Below are positions 1 through 8,631 of a stretch of DNA of 64,000 nucleotides, in pieces. Position 1 is the first letter of the stretch. Every line of letters begins with the position of its first letter. Made by a program: the position numbers and the translations under genes. The DNA is taken from contig NZ_WTYL01000001.1 of the NCBI RefSeq assembly GCF_009828115.1, forward strand, positions 434,001 to 498,000, written 5' to 3'. The DNA is from Allopontixanthobacter sediminis (GTDB lineage Bacteria > Pseudomonadota > Alphaproteobacteria > Sphingomonadales > Sphingomonadaceae). Below the pieces are notes generated by a model. The model ran no database searches and had not been told where the DNA came from. It saw only the letters and a program-made list of their open reading frames with translations.

Positions 1-46
1 CAAGGTTGTTGCCCGTCTCGGCGACACCACGCATCTGGAGGGTTGA
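1..46 (+). CDS. rplP: Ribosomal protein L16, C-terminal end only
   Basis: Fourteen codons ending [14 protein letters not shown] and a TGA at 44-46, read in the frame that starts at base 2. The gene begins outside the window. L16 is called from position: it lies two bases upstream of rpmC, as in the conserved S10-spc gene order. The tail alone is too short for an independent identification. Confidence 0.72.
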   Translation, partial: KVVARLGDTTHLEG

Positions 47-48
47 AG

Positions 49-264
49 ATGAGCAAGATCGAAGACCTGCGCACCAAGAGCGACGACCAGCTGGACAGCC
101 AGCTGACCGAACTCAAGCGCGAACAATTCAATCTGCGTTTCCAGTCCGCCACCAGCCAGCTCGAACGGCCGGCACGGATCAAGGAAGTGCGCCGCGCGAT
201 CGCGCAGATCAAGACGCTGCAAACCGAACGCCAGAGCGCTTCGGCCTCAGCGACAGCGAAGTAA
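49..264 (+). CDS. rpmC: 50S ribosomal protein L29
   Basis: 71 residues starting [15 protein letters not shown], a small helical protein that binds 23S rRNA near the peptide exit tunnel. The helix-rich sequence with [11 protein letters not shown] and the arginine-rich AQIKTL segment is typical of L29, and the length is normal. I chose the ATG at 49, two bases after the rplP stop. An in-frame TTG at 43 would add only two residues and overlap the rplP stop. rpsQ follows after a 10-base gap. Confidence 0.96.
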   Translation: MSKIEDLRTKSDDQLDSQLTELKREQFNLRFQSATSQLERPARIKEVRRAIAQIKTLQTERQSASASATAK

Positions 265-274
265 GGACAGGGCG

Positions 275-574
275 ATGCCGAAACGTATCCTGGTCGGAAC
301 CATTACCTCCGACAAGATGGACAAATCCGTGACCGTTCTGGTCGAACGCAAGGTGAAGCACCCGCTTTACGGGAAGATCATCCGGCGTTCGAAGAAGTAT
401 CACGCGCATGACGAGAACAACACGCACAAGATGGGTGAAACCGTCCGGATCGAAGAGACCAAGCCGATCTCCAAGACCAAGACGTGGCGTGTTCTCGACA
501 CGGTGCAGGCCAGCAAGGGCGTTGCCGTCGAAGCCGATATCGACGTCGAAGCAGCCGCGGGCAGCACGACCTGA
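275..574 (+). CDS. rpsQ: 30S ribosomal protein S17
   Basis: 99 residues, [20 protein letters not shown] onward. The core [27 protein letters not shown] is the classic S17 OB-fold signature, and the KTWRVLDT end of the domain follows. The protein binds helix 11 of 16S rRNA and is a primary assembly protein. The last ~18 residues form an acidic, Ala-rich tail ([12 protein letters not shown]). A purine-rich AAGGACAG at 263-270 precedes the ATG. The 64-base gap before rplN is longer than most in this operon and contains a T-run and a small TGCAGG/CCTGCA stem at 595-613. Confidence 0.96.
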   Translation: MPKRILVGTITSDKMDKSVTVLVERKVKHPLYGKIIRRSKKYHAHDENNTHKMGETVRIEETKPISKTKTWRVLDTVQASKGVAVEADIDVEAAAGSTT

Positions 575-638
575 TTTTGAGTATTTTTTGGAACTGCAGG
601 ACTGGTTCCTGCAAGCCGGGTAAGAAGGAACCGCATCG

Positions 639-1007
639 ATGATTCAGATGCAATCAAATCTAGAGGTCGCTGACAACAGCGGCGCGAAGCGCGTCCAGTG
701 CATCAAGGTACTGGGCGGCTCCAAGCGCCGGACTGCCAGCGTCGGTGACGTGATTGTCGTTTCCATCAAGGAAGCGCAGCCACGGGCCAAGGTCAAGAAG
801 GGTGACGTTCACCGCGCGGTGATCGTTCGTACCCGCAAGGAAGTCCGCCGGGCCGACGGCAGCGTGATCCGTTTCGACGGCAACGCTGCGGTTCTGGTCA
901 ACAAGAACGAGGAGCCGATCGGCACCCGTATCTTTGGCCCCGTGGTCCGCGAATTGCGTGGCCGCGGTTTCATGAAGATCATCAGTCTCGCGCCGGAGGT
1001 GCTGTAA
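639..1007 (+). CDS. rplN: 50S ribosomal protein L14
   Basis: 122 residues, full length. The start [19 protein letters not shown] and the end [11 protein letters not shown] are near-invariant L14 sequences. L14 sits at the subunit interface, contacts L19 and forms bridge B8 to 16S rRNA. The stop codon overlaps the next start as TAATG, so translation of rplX is probably coupled. Confidence 0.98.
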   Translation: MIQMQSNLEVADNSGAKRVQCIKVLGGSKRRTASVGDVIVVSIKEAQPRAKVKKGDVHRAVIVRTRKEVRRADGSVIRFDGNAAVLVNKNEEPIGTRIFGPVVRELRGRGFMKIISLAPEVL

Positions 1008-1327
1008 TGGCCGCCGCTAAAATCAAGAAGGGCGACAACGTCGTCGTGCTCTCGGGCAAGGACAAGGGCCAGACCGGCACCGTCCAGAAGGTCATGCCGA
1101 AAGAAGGCAAGGTCGTCGTCCAGGGCGTGAATATCGCTGCCCGTCACCGCAAGCCGAGCCAGGAAAACCCGCAAGGCGGTATCGATCGCTTCGAAGCGCC
1201 GATGCACCTGTGCAAGGTTGCCGTGGCCGATCCCAAGGATGGCAAGCCGACCCGCGTCCGCTTTGAAGAGCGTGATGGCAAGAAGGTCCGGGTTGCCGTC
1301 AAGTCTGGAGAGACAATCGATGGCTAA
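1007..1327 (+). CDS. rplX: 50S ribosomal protein L24
   Basis: 106 residues. The KOW motif is clear: [20 protein letters not shown] (about residues 5-24), then [20 protein letters not shown]24 starts assembly of the 50S subunit at the 5' end of 23S rRNA. The ATG shares a base with the rplN stop, and the gene overlaps rplE by 8 bases, so three genes are translationally linked here. Confidence 0.98.
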   Translation: MAAAKIKKGDNVVVLSGKDKGQTGTVQKVMPKEGKVVVQGVNIAARHRKPSQENPQGGIDRFEAPMHLCKVAVADPKDGKPTRVRFEERDGKKVRVAVKSGETIDG

Positions 1328-1901
1328 CTCCACTGCCCCCCGTATGAAGCAGCGCTATGACGATGAAATCGTCAAGGCGATGACGGAAAAGTTCGGTTAC
1401 ACGAACCGTCTTCAGGTTCCGCGGCTCGACAAGATCACACTCAACATGGGTGTGGGCGAAGCGAGCCAGGACAAGAAAAAAGTCCAGACCGCTGCCGAAG
1501 AAATGGCCCTGATTGCCGGTCAGAAGCCGGTTATCACCAAGGCCAAGAAGTCGATCGCCCAGTTCAAGCTGCGCGAAGGCATGCCGATCGGTTGCAAGGT
1601 TACCCTGCGCCGCGAACGCATGTATGAATTCGTCGACCGTCTGGTGACGATCGCGATGCCGCGTATTCGCGACTTTCGTGGTCTGAACCCGAAGAGCTTC
1701 GATGGCCGCGGCAACTATGCCATGGGCCTGAAGGAGCAGATCATCTTTCCCGAAATTTCCTACGACCAGATCGAAAAGGTCCGCGGGATGGATATCATTG
1801 TCACCACCACGGCGAACACCGACGAAGAGGCGAAGGAATTGCTCCGTCTTTTCGGTTTCCCGTACCCGGCTGAAGAAGCCGAAGAACAGCAGGCCGCATG
1901 A
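1320..1901 (+). CDS. rplE: 50S ribosomal protein L5
   Basis: 193 residues from the ATG at 1320, starting [20 protein letters not shown]5 binds 5S rRNA and contacts the P-site tRNA. Signature segments include [17 protein letters not shown], the [21 protein letters not shown] loop and the conserved [17 protein letters not shown]. The frame stays open upstream into rplX, but the product there bears no resemblance to L5, so the overlapping ATG is used. The C-terminus carries a short Glu/Ala tail (EEAEEQQAA). Confidence 0.97.
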   Translation: MANSTAPRMKQRYDDEIVKAMTEKFGYTNRLQVPRLDKITLNMGVGEASQDKKKVQTAAEEMALIAGQKPVITKAKKSIAQFKLREGMPIGCKVTLRRERMYEFVDRLVTIAMPRIRDFRGLNPKSFDGRGNYAMGLKEQIIFPEISYDQIEKVRGMDIIVTTTANTDEEAKELLRLFGFPYPAEEAEEQQAA

Positions 1902-1929
1902 GCGGTAAGAAGAAGAGAGCTTAAGTCCA

Positions 1930-2235
1930 ATGGCGAAACTGAGTTCCATCAACAAGAACGAGCGTCGCAAGAAGCTCGTCAAGAAGTATGCGGCGAAATA
2001 CGCCAAGCTGAAGGCTGTGGCCGACGACCAGTCCCTCGACGAGGGCGAGCGTCTGATGGCCCGTCTCAAGCTGGCGGAAATTCCGCGCAACGCGAATCCC
2101 ACGCGTGTGCGTAACCGTTGCACCACCACCGGCCGCCCACGCGGCTATTACCGCAAGTTCGGCCTCAACCGCATTGAACTGCGCAATCTCGCCAACAAGG
2201 GGCTTATCCCCGGCGTGACCAAGTCGAGCTGGTAA
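1930..2235 (+). CDS. rpsN: 30S ribosomal protein S14
   Basis: 101 residues, [20 protein letters not shown] onward, of the longer zinc-free (C-minus) S14 type: there is no CxxC pair. The C-terminal block [20 protein letters not shown] is the family signature. S14 lies in the head of the small subunit. A short Lys/Arg-rich spacer of 28 bases separates it from rplE. Confidence 0.97.
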   Translation: MAKLSSINKNERRKKLVKKYAAKYAKLKAVADDQSLDEGERLMARLKLAEIPRNANPTRVRNRCTTTGRPRGYYRKFGLNRIELRNLANKGLIPGVTKSSW

Positions 2236-2245
2236 GGATTAGCAG

Positions 2246-2641
2246 ATGGCTATGACCGATCCCCTGGGTGATATGCTCACCCGCATTCGTAACGGACAGC
2301 AGGCGAAGAAGGATTCCGTCCTTTCGCCAGCTTCCAAGCTGCGTGCAAATGTTCTCGAAGTCCTCCAGCGCGAAGGCTACATCCGTGGCTATTCCGAAGA
2401 CGCCACGGGCAAGCACCCGGCGCTGCGGATCGAACTGAAGTATTTCGAAGGCGAACCTGCTATCAAGCATGTTGCGCGCGTCTCCAAGCCTGGCCGCCGG
2501 GTCTATTCCGGCAGCCAGGAACTGCCGGTGGTCCGCAACGGTCTCGGCATCACCATCGTCTCGACGCCGAAGGGTGTGCTTTCCGACGCGGAAGCACGCA
2601 CCGAGAACGTCGGCGGCGAAGTGCTGGCGGAGGTATTCTGA
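2246..2641 (+). CDS. rpsH: 30S ribosomal protein S8
   Basis: 131 residues starting [20 protein letters not shown], the diagnostic S8 N-terminus, and ending with the conserved [15 protein letters not shown]. The usual S8 [12 protein letters not shown] loop is present. S8 is a primary 16S rRNA binder in the platform. In Escherichia coli it represses its own operon by binding mRNA near rplE; whether that occurs here cannot be judged by eye. The stop overlaps the rplF start (TGATG). Confidence 0.98.
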   Translation: MAMTDPLGDMLTRIRNGQQAKKDSVLSPASKLRANVLEVLQREGYIRGYSEDATGKHPALRIELKYFEGEPAIKHVARVSKPGRRVYSGSQELPVVRNGLGITIVSTPKGVLSDAEARTENVGGEVLAEVF

Positions 2642-3174
2642 TGAGCCGCATCGGTAAGAAAGCAGTGGCGATGCCAAGCGGCGTCTCGGCGAATATCGAA
2701 AACGGTACGCTCAGCGTGAAGGGCCCCAAGGGCACTCTCTCGATGGGTCTGCTGGACGACATCGAATACAAGGTTGAAGAAGGCGAGATCACCGTCAAGC
2801 CGGCCAACGCATCCACGCGCGCACGTTCCTTCTGGGGAATGCAGCGTACGCTGGTCGCCAACCTGGTTGACGGAGTTACCGACGGTTTCACGAAGATCCT
2901 CGATATCAACGGCGTCGGATACCGTGCGCAGGCGCAGGGCAAGAACCTGAAGCTGCAACTCGGCTTCAGCCACGATGTCGATATCGTGGTGCCCGAAGGC
3001 ATCGAAGTTAAGACACCTGATCAGACTACGGTCGAAATCAGCGGGAATGACAAACAGGCAGTCGGTCAGTTCGCTGCCGAAGTCCGCCAGTGGCGCAAGC
3101 CCGAGCCCTACAAGGGCAAGGGTATCAAGTACCGCGGCGAATACGTCTTCCGCAAGGAAGGGAAGAAGAAGTAA
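2641..3174 (+). CDS. rplF: 50S ribosomal protein L6
   Basis: 177 residues, [20 protein letters not shown] onward, with two tandem L6 folds. The C-terminal signature [20 protein letters not shown] is intact. L6 sits near the sarcin-ricin loop and the elongation-factor binding region. Its start overlaps the rpsH stop by one base, and rplR begins one base after its stop codon. Confidence 0.98.
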   Translation: MSRIGKKAVAMPSGVSANIENGTLSVKGPKGTLSMGLLDDIEYKVEEGEITVKPANASTRARSFWGMQRTLVANLVDGVTDGFTKILDINGVGYRAQAQGKNLKLQLGFSHDVDIVVPEGIEVKTPDQTTVEISGNDKQAVGQFAAEVRQWRKPEPYKGKGIKYRGEYVFRKEGKKK

Positions 3175-3175
3175 G

Positions 3176-3520
3176 ATGGCCAAGCTCTCATTGTTCGAAC
3201 GCCGTCGCCGCCGTGTGCGGTCCGCCCTGCGGGCCCGTGCCGGTGACCGTGCGCGCCTTTCGGTGCACCGCACCGGACGTCACATCTACGCCCAGATCAT
3301 CGACGACAAGGATGGCCGTACGCTCGCTGCTGCATCCACTCTTGGCACAGACGTTTCCGGCGCCAATGTCGACGCTGCCGGCAAGGTGGGCAAGGATATT
3401 GCCGCCGCTGCCAAGAAGGCTGGCGTCACCACCGTCGTATTCGATCGCGGTGGCTTCCTCTACCATGGCCGCGTCAAGGCGCTGGCCGACGCCGCGCGCG
3501 AAGGCGGTCTGGAGTTCTGA
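3176..3520 (+). CDS. rplR: 50S ribosomal protein L18
   Basis: 114 residues from the ATG at 3176: a basic N-terminus ([14 protein letters not shown]) followed by [18 protein letters not shown], the L18 core, and [23 protein letters not shown] at the C-terminus. L18 binds 5S rRNA together with L5. The open frame reaches back into rplF, but L18 homology starts only at [10 protein letters not shown], which directly follows the rplF stop. Confidence 0.97.
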   Translation: MAKLSLFERRRRRVRSALRARAGDRARLSVHRTGRHIYAQIIDDKDGRTLAAASTLGTDVSGANVDAAGKVGKDIAAAAKKAGVTTVVFDRGGFLYHGRVKALADAAREGGLEF

Positions 3521-3522
3521 TT

Positions 3523-4458
3523 ATGGCTGACGACAAGAAAACTGACGTAACACCCGCAGCAACTCCCGAAGCGACGGTCGAAGAAACCAAGGTCCAGCCC
3601 GAAACCGAAGCAGCGCCTGCTGCCGAAGCTCCGGTCGAAGCCAAGGAAGAAGCGGCTCCTGCTGCCGACGCGCCTGCGGAACCTGTGATCGACAACGCCG
3701 GCTCCACGCCGACGCCGACGATGGCAAGCACCGAAGCGGCGGACAACCAGTCCGCAGCCGGTGGCGCTCCTTCGCAGCCGCGTAGCGGCCGTGGCGGCGG
3801 TAACAACCGTGGTGGCGGACATGGCGGTCAAGGCGGCGGCCAGGGCGGCAACCGTGATGGCGGCCGCGGTGGACGTGGCGGCCGTGATGGCAATCGCCGC
3901 GGCGGACGTGACGATCAGCCGGATGACGGCCTGGTTGAAAAGCTGGTGCACATCAACCGCGTCTCCAAGACGGTCAAGGGCGGTAAGCGCTTCGGCTTTG
4001 CGGCTCTGGTCGTAGTCGGAGATGGCGCTGGCCGCGTCGGCTTCGGCAAGGGCAAGGCACGCGAAGTGCCGGAAGCCATCACCAAGGCAACCGCTGCAGC
4101 GAAGAAGAAGATGATCCGCGTTTCCCTGAAGGAAGGGCGCACGCTTCACCATGACGGTCGCGGCCGTTTCGGCGCTGGCAAGGTTGCCGTTCGTTCGGCA
4201 CCTGCCGGTACCGGCATTATCGCCGGTGGCCCGATGCGCGCCGTGTTCGAAAGCCTTGGTGTTGCCGACGTGGTGACCAAGTCGATCGGAACGTCGAACC
4301 CCTACAACATGATCCGCGCCACGTTTGATGCGCTGGTAAACCAGACTTCGCCGAAGTCGGTCGCCCAGCGCCGCGGCAAGAAGGTCGCCGACCTGCTTGG
4401 TCGTGGCGGCGCCAGCGATGCAGAGGCGCAAGCCGAAGCCGCTGCGGTTACGGAGTAA
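3523..4458 (+). CDS. rpsE: 30S ribosomal protein S5 with a long acidic plus RGG-rich N-terminal extension
   Basis: 311 residues, against roughly 165 in E. coli. The normal S5 core begins near residue 136 ([20 protein letters not shown]) and carries the usual [22 protein letters not shown] and [19 protein letters not shown] segments. Residues 1-86 are a disordered Ala/Pro/Glu-rich tract, and residues 87-132 are a Gly/Arg/Asn tract with repeated RGG and GGR motifs. From memory other sphingomonads have a shorter Gly/Arg-rich extension, so the tract is lineage-typical but long here. There is no frameshift and the extension is in frame from the ATG. Its role is unknown; RNA binding is an inference from the RGG composition. 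Confidence 0.96.
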   Translation: MADDKKTDVTPAATPEATVEETKVQPETEAAPAAEAPVEAKEEAAPAADAPAEPVIDNAGSTPTPTMASTEAADNQSAAGGAPSQPRSGRGGGNNRGGGHGGQGGGQGGNRDGGRGGRGGRDGNRRGGRDDQPDDGLVEKLVHINRVSKTVKGGKRFGFAALVVVGDGAGRVGFGKGKAREVPEAITKATAAAKKKMIRVSLKEGRTLHHDGRGRFGAGKVAVRSAPAGTGIIAGGPMRAVFESLGVADVVTKSIGTSNPYNMIRATFDALVNQTSPKSVAQRRGKKVADLLGRGGASDAEAQAEAAAVTE

Positions 4459-4463
4459 GACTG

Positions 4464-4664
4464 ATGGCTGACACCAAGAAGACCACTGGCAAGACGATCA
4501 CCCTGAAGCAGATCGGTTCGCCGATCCGCCGGCCCAAGATCCAGCGCCAGATGCTGATCGGCCTCGGGCTGAACAAGATGCACAAGGTCGTGACACTTCA
4601 GGATACCGCCGAAGTCCGCGGCACGATCGCTAAACTGCCCCACATGGTGCAGATCGTCGATTGA
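4464..4664 (+). CDS. rpmD: 50S ribosomal protein L30
   Basis: 66 residues. [20 protein letters not shown] followed by [17 protein letters not shown] is the standard L30 sequence. It follows rpsE after 5 bases. An N-terminal run of Thr/Lys ([10 protein letters not shown]) precedes the fold. The 134-base gap downstream contains a strong hairpin. Confidence 0.97.
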   Translation: MADTKKTTGKTITLKQIGSPIRRPKIQRQMLIGLGLNKMHKVVTLQDTAEVRGTIAKLPHMVQIVD

Positions 4665-4696
4665 GCCAGCCGAAATGATTTCGGCGCATTGACTTG

Positions 4697-4725
4697 AGGC
4701 GGCCCGGGCATGTACCGGGCCGCTT
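4697..4725 (+). terminator. GC-rich hairpin between rpmD and rplO
   Basis: Perfect 9-bp stem GCGGCCCGG / CCGGGCCGC (4699-4707 with 4715-4723), extendable to 11 bp with one G-U and one A-U pair, and a 7-nt loop. It is followed by TTCC, not a T-run, so it is at best an attenuator or an mRNA-processing or stability element inside the spc operon. Confidence 0.45.
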
Positions 4726-4798
4726 CCACATTCACCGCAGGGGCAGTTCGGCCCTTCCGGTAATTCAGCGCGAAAAAAGCGAAAGCGAGTGCAAAACC

Positions 4799-5332
4799 AT
4801 GAAACTTAATGAAATCCGCGATAATGATGGTGCCCGTAAGTCACGCATGCGCGTGGGCCGGGGTATCGGTTCGGGCAAGGGCAAGACCTCCGGCCGCGGC
4901 CAGAAGGGCCAGAAGAGCCGTTCCGGCGTTGCCGTAAAGGGCTTCGAAGGCGGCCAGATGCCGCTCCACATGCGCCTGCCGAAGCGTGGCTTCAACAACC
5001 CGTTCGGCAAGGATTTTGCCGAAGTGAACCTGGGCATGATCCAGAAGTTCATCGATGCGGGCAAGCTCGATGCCGGCAAGCTCGTCGATCACGCAGCGCT
5101 GAAGGCCGCTGGTCTCGGTCGCGGCGGCAAGAACGGCGTGCGGCTGCTGGCCAAGGGCGAACTGACCACCAAGAAGGTCCAGTTCTCCGTCGCCGGCGCT
5201 TCCAAGGGCGCGGTTGCCGCGGTTGAAAAGGCTGGCGGATCGGTCGAAGTGACCTTGCCGACCAACCTGGAAGTCAAGGCGAAGAAGGCCGAAGCGACTG
5301 CCAAGCGTCTCGAGAAGAAGAACAAGAAGTAA
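4799..5332 (+). CDS. rplO: 50S ribosomal protein L15
   Basis: 177 residues from the ATG at 4799: [20 protein letters not shown] and then the glycine-rich [19 protein letters not shown] loop, which is the L15 hallmark. The globular C-terminal domain follows, and the protein ends in a basic Lys-rich tail. The frame is open upstream but lacks L15 similarity there. L15 is a late 50S assembly protein that contacts many segments of 23S rRNA. Confidence 0.97.
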   Translation: MKLNEIRDNDGARKSRMRVGRGIGSGKGKTSGRGQKGQKSRSGVAVKGFEGGQMPLHMRLPKRGFNNPFGKDFAEVNLGMIQKFIDAGKLDAGKLVDHAALKAAGLGRGGKNGVRLLAKGELTTKKVQFSVAGASKGAVAAVEKAGGSVEVTLPTNLEVKAKKAEATAKRLEKKNKK

Positions 5333-5342
5333 GAAATCGCTG

Positions 5343-5423
5343 TCCCGGCCATGGCCGGGGCTGCCGAAACGGGCGCAATGCCTGTGGACAGCAGCCCCGG
5401 AAATGGCCGGGATGTTGGTTTTT
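5343..5423 (+). terminator. Large inverted repeat with T-run between rplO and secY
   Basis: The arm at 5343-5363 pairs with 5392-5412 in 19 of 21 positions, with a 28-nt loop. It is followed by TGTTGGTTTTT ending at 5423. Each arm also contains a CCGGCCATGG-type self-complementary core, so alternative folds exist. This looks like a rho-independent terminator or attenuator separating the ribosomal genes from secY. The roughly 110 bases that follow could hold a secY promoter, but I see no convincing one. Confidence 0.55.
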
Positions 5424-5532
5424 GCAGGTGCAGGGTTCGACATTCGGGCAACGGCACCTTATGTGACCATCGAAGGCCGGATCATCCGGTGCCCGATTAA
5501 CGGCTAACACACGTCAAGGCTCACACAAGAAC

Positions 5533-6897
5533 ATGGCATCACGCGCCGATAATATTGCGAGCAACCTAAGTCTCGCCAATTTCTCGAAAGCCACCGAGCT
5601 CAAGAAGCGTATCTGGTTCACCATTGGTGCGCTTATCGTTTTCCGCTTTCTCAGCTTCGTGCCGCTGCCAGGGGTCAACCCGCTGGTGCTGGAAACGCTG
5701 TATGACCAGACGCGGGGCGGGATCCTCGACCTGTTCAACACCTTCTCCGGCGGCAGTCTGGAGCGGATGAGCCTGATCGCGCTTGGCGTGATGCCCTATA
5801 TTACCGCATCGATCGTGGTGCAGATGGCGTCCTCGCTTCATCCAGCTCTCGCGGCGCTGAAGAAGGAAGGCCAGACAGGCCGCCAGAAGCTCAACCAATA
5901 TACCCGCTACGGAACCGTGTTCCTGTGCGCGATCCAGGGCTGGTTCCTGGCCGCCGGACTTGAAGCCTACGGCGCCCAGAGCGGCCTGCAGGCGGTGGTC
6001 CAGACCGGATATATGTTCCGCATCGGCGCTGTCATCAGCCTTGTTGGCGGGACGATGTTCCTGCTGTGGCTGGGCGAGCAGATCACCAGCCGCGGGATCG
6101 GCAACGGCGTTTCGCTGATCATCATGGCGGGTATTGTCGCCCAGTTCCCGACCTTCGTGACCAATCTGTTCGAAGGCGGCCGGACCGGCTCGATTGGCCC
6201 GGCAGTGATCATCGGCTTCATCGCCATGGTCGTGATCCTGATCCTGTTCATCTGCTTCATGGAGCGGGCGCAGCGGCGGTTGCTGATCCAGTATCCCAAG
6301 CGTGCCAGCGCCCAGGGCATGATGCAGGCCGACCGGAGCCATTTGCCGCTCAAGATCAACACCGCCGGCGTTATCCCGCCAATCTTCGCCAGTTCGCTGC
6401 TGCTGCTGCCGCTGACGATTACCCAGTTTGCCGGGGCTTCGGTCAGCACCGACAGCACCGGCGGGGCAATCCTCCAGTCGACGCTGCAATACCTGCAGCA
6501 CGGCCAGCCGCTGTATATGGCGCTGTACGCGGCGGGCATCATCTTCTTCTGCTTCTTCTACACCGCAGTGGTGTTCAATCCCGAAGAAACCGCGGAAAAT
6601 TTGAAAAAGAATGGCGGGTTCATTCCCGGCATCCGTCCGGGCAACCGCACCGCCGAATATCTTGATTACGTGCTGACCCGGATCACCGTTGTCGGGGCGG
6701 CCTACCTGACGCTGGTATGCGTCATTCCAGAATACGTGATCGCGCAGACCGGCATTCCGCTGTTCCTTGGCGGGACCAGCTTGTTGATTGTGGTTAACGT
6801 CACGGTCGATACGATCAGCCAGGTGCAGTCACACCTGCTTGCCCACCAATACGGCGACCTGATCAAGAAAGCGAAATTGAAGGGCCGCAATCGCTGA
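5533..6897 (+). CDS. secY: Preprotein translocase subunit SecY
   Basis: 454 residues and about ten hydrophobic segments, the expected size and topology for the channel-forming subunit of the Sec translocon. Recognisable elements are the first helix (IWFTIGALIVFRFLSFVPLPG), the plug and pore region after LFNTFSGG with the SLIALGVMPYITASIVVQM motif, and late cytoplasmic loops with NPEETAENLKKNGGFIPGIRPG and LFLGGTSLLIVVNVTVDT. It inserts membrane proteins and exports unfolded preproteins with SecE, SecG and SecA. It is followed by adk after 34 bases, the usual spc arrangement. Confidence 0.98.
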   Translation: MASRADNIASNLSLANFSKATELKKRIWFTIGALIVFRFLSFVPLPGVNPLVLETLYDQTRGGILDLFNTFSGGSLERMSLIALGVMPYITASIVVQMASSLHPALAALKKEGQTGRQKLNQYTRYGTVFLCAIQGWFLAAGLEAYGAQSGLQAVVQTGYMFRIGAVISLVGGTMFLLWLGEQITSRGIGNGVSLIIMAGIVAQFPTFVTNLFEGGRTGSIGPAVIIGFIAMVVILILFICFMERAQRRLLIQYPKRASAQGMMQADRSHLPLKINTAGVIPPIFASSLLLLPLTITQFAGASVSTDSTGGAILQSTLQYLQHGQPLYMALYAAGIIFFCFFYTAVVFNPEETAENLKKNGGFIPGIRPGNRTAEYLDYVLTRITVVGAAYLTLVCVIPEYVIAQTGIPLFLGGTSLLIVVNVTVDTISQVQSHLLAHQYGDLIKKAKLKGRNR

Positions 6898-6931
6898 TGC
6901 GAGGCGGTTCCGGATCGAGGGGGCTTCTGCC

Positions 6932-7576
6932 GTGAATATTATCCTGTTGGGACCCCCGGGTGCCGGTAAAGGCACCCAGGCTTCGCGCCTGGTCGATCAA
7001 TATGGAATGCGGCAGCTATCCACTGGCGACATGCTGCGCGAAGCGGTCAAGGCTGGCACCCGGGTCGGTCTTGAGGCCAAGGCCGTGATGGACCGCGGAG
7101 AGCTGGTTTCCGATGAAATCGTGTCCGCGCTGATTGACGACGAACTCTCGCAGATGGGCCCTGACACCGGGGCGATCTTCGACGGCTATCCCCGGACCAA
7201 GCAGCAGGCCCGCTCGCTGGAAGAAATCCTCGCCCGCCACGGCCGCTCGCTCGACCATGTGATCGAACTGGAAGTGAACGAAGACGCGCTGGTGGACCGG
7301 ATCACCGGACGTTTCACTTGTGCCAATTGCGGTGCCGGTTATCACGACCGCCACAAGCTGCCCAAGATCGAGGGTGTATGCGACAAATGCGGCAGCACCG
7401 AATTCAAGCGCCGTCCGGACGATAACGAAGAAACCGTTCGCATGCGGATGAAGGAATACCGCGCCAAGACCGCGCCCGTACTCCCCGTCTATGAAGAGCG
7501 CGGCATCGTGAGCCGGGTTGACGGTATGGCCAGCATCGACACGGTGACCGCTGCGCTCGACGCGATCCTCACTTAA
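6932..7576 (+). CDS. adk: Adenylate kinase, zinc-LID type
   Basis: 214 residues with a GTG start at 6932. Adenylate kinase interconverts AMP plus ATP with 2 ADP. The P-loop GPPGAGKGT is at residues 7-15, with FDGYPRT in the AMP-binding region. The LID domain carries four cysteines (C130, C133, C150, C153) in the CxxC-x16-CxxC pattern of zinc-binding adenylate kinases. No alternative ATG gives the P-loop at the correct distance. It ends the secY-adk unit; a 7-bp stem follows. Confidence 0.97.
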   Translation: MNIILLGPPGAGKGTQASRLVDQYGMRQLSTGDMLREAVKAGTRVGLEAKAVMDRGELVSDEIVSALIDDELSQMGPDTGAIFDGYPRTKQQARSLEEILARHGRSLDHVIELEVNEDALVDRITGRFTCANCGAGYHDRHKLPKIEGVCDKCGSTEFKRRPDDNEETVRMRMKEYRAKTAPVLPVYEERGIVSRVDGMASIDTVTAALDAILT

Positions 7577-7586
7577 GCTGCGAACA

Positions 7587-7610
7587 AGTCCCCGCGGACA
7601 TGGGGGGACT
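7587..7610 (+). terminator. Possible terminator after adk
   Basis: 7-bp stem AGTCCCC / GGGGACT (7587-7593 with 7604-7610), 10-nt loop, followed by CCCGGGATTTT. The T-run is short and displaced, so this is only a moderate candidate for the end of the spc operon transcript. Confidence 0.35.
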
Positions 7611-7716
7611 CCCGGGATTTTGCGGCCGGGTATTTCGCCGGATCATCGCTTGGACTTTGCTTTCCGCCGTGGAATAACTCGGCGCGAACGGAATGCTTGT
7701 CCAAAGGTGCCACGCG

Positions 7717-8448
7717 ATGTTGAAATCGACCACTGCCATGATTGCTGCCTGTGCGGCGCTGTATCTAACCTCCGGCCATGCTTCGGCCGAAGTAATCAAG
7801 GAAGGAGACGGCGGCTTCGTCACTCGCGATGCGGCGGTCGTGAAAGCGGCTCCGTTCGACGCGTGGCAAGCGCTGATCACTCCTTCGAAATGGTGGAACA
7901 GCAGCCATACATGGTCGGCCGACGCGGAAAATCTTTACATCAGTCCGCAAGGTGGCGGATGTTTCTGCGAATTGCTTCCGGTGCCCAAAGGTGCGCCCGA
8001 AACCATTCGCCGGGGCAGCGCGCAGCACATGGTGGTCGTGCTCGCCGATCCCGGGCGGGTGCTGAGGATGCGCGGCGGCCTCGGTCCATTGCAAAGCGAG
8101 CCAGTGCAGGGCGTCCTCACGATCACCCTGACGCCTTCCGACAAAGGCACGGTGATCGTTTTTGAATATGTCGTCGGCGGCTACATGCGCTTCGAAACAC
8201 CCGAGATTGCCAAAGCGGTGGACGGCGTGATGAGCCAGCAACTGGCCGGGCTTGCCAAACTTCTCGGACCGGTGACGGCAGCCTCGGCCAAGGGCAAGGC
8301 AGCCAAACCCGCGGATGATCCGGCGCCAGACGGAAGTGACGAAGCGGAGCCCGGTGACGAACCGCGTGTGGGCGCGTCCGATGCCAAGCCCGCGCCGAAG
8401 AAACCAAGCACAGTCGACGAAGCGTTCGGTCCGATGGGCGACGAATAG
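7717..8448 (+). CDS. Exported SRPBCC (START/AHSA1-like) domain protein
   Basis: 243 residues from the ATG at 7717, chosen because AAAGGTG lies 7 bases upstream; another ATG at 7693 would place residues before the signal peptide. Residues 1-24 (MLKSTTAMIAACAALYLTSG) look like a Sec signal peptide. The middle part has the pattern VVKAAPFDAWQALITPSKWW and ADPGRVLRMRGGLGPLQ...GTVIVFEYVVGG, the cavity-forming SRPBCC fold that binds hydrophobic ligands. The C-terminus from about residue 185 is a low-complexity Ala/Pro/Asp tail. The ligand is unknown. The gene sits unusually between adk and gdhA inside the ribosomal cluster. Confidence 0.8.
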   Translation: MLKSTTAMIAACAALYLTSGHASAEVIKEGDGGFVTRDAAVVKAAPFDAWQALITPSKWWNSSHTWSADAENLYISPQGGGCFCELLPVPKGAPETIRRGSAQHMVVVLADPGRVLRMRGGLGPLQSEPVQGVLTITLTPSDKGTVIVFEYVVGGYMRFETPEIAKAVDGVMSQQLAGLAKLLGPVTAASAKGKAAKPADDPAPDGSDEAEPGDEPRVGASDAKPAPKKPSTVDEAFGPMGDE

Positions 8449-8631
8449 CCCATCCGCGGTCCCGTCCCAGCCAGTAAACCCCGGCAGCGCCATTGCACGG
8501 CAGGAATTCACCGCTAGAGTGCCGCACGACAGACAGGGGGCCGGTCCGGACAGGACGGGACAACCCCGGGGGCTTGGTCGCGGATCATTACTGGCAGGCA
8601 TGATGTCCGCCAGCACTCAGGAGGGGCGATC

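Noticed and set aside
3760-3910. Repeats in rpsE as a possible tandem-repeat or CRISPR-like array
   Set aside because: They are degenerate GGC/CGT codon repeats that encode the RGG tract, without spacers.
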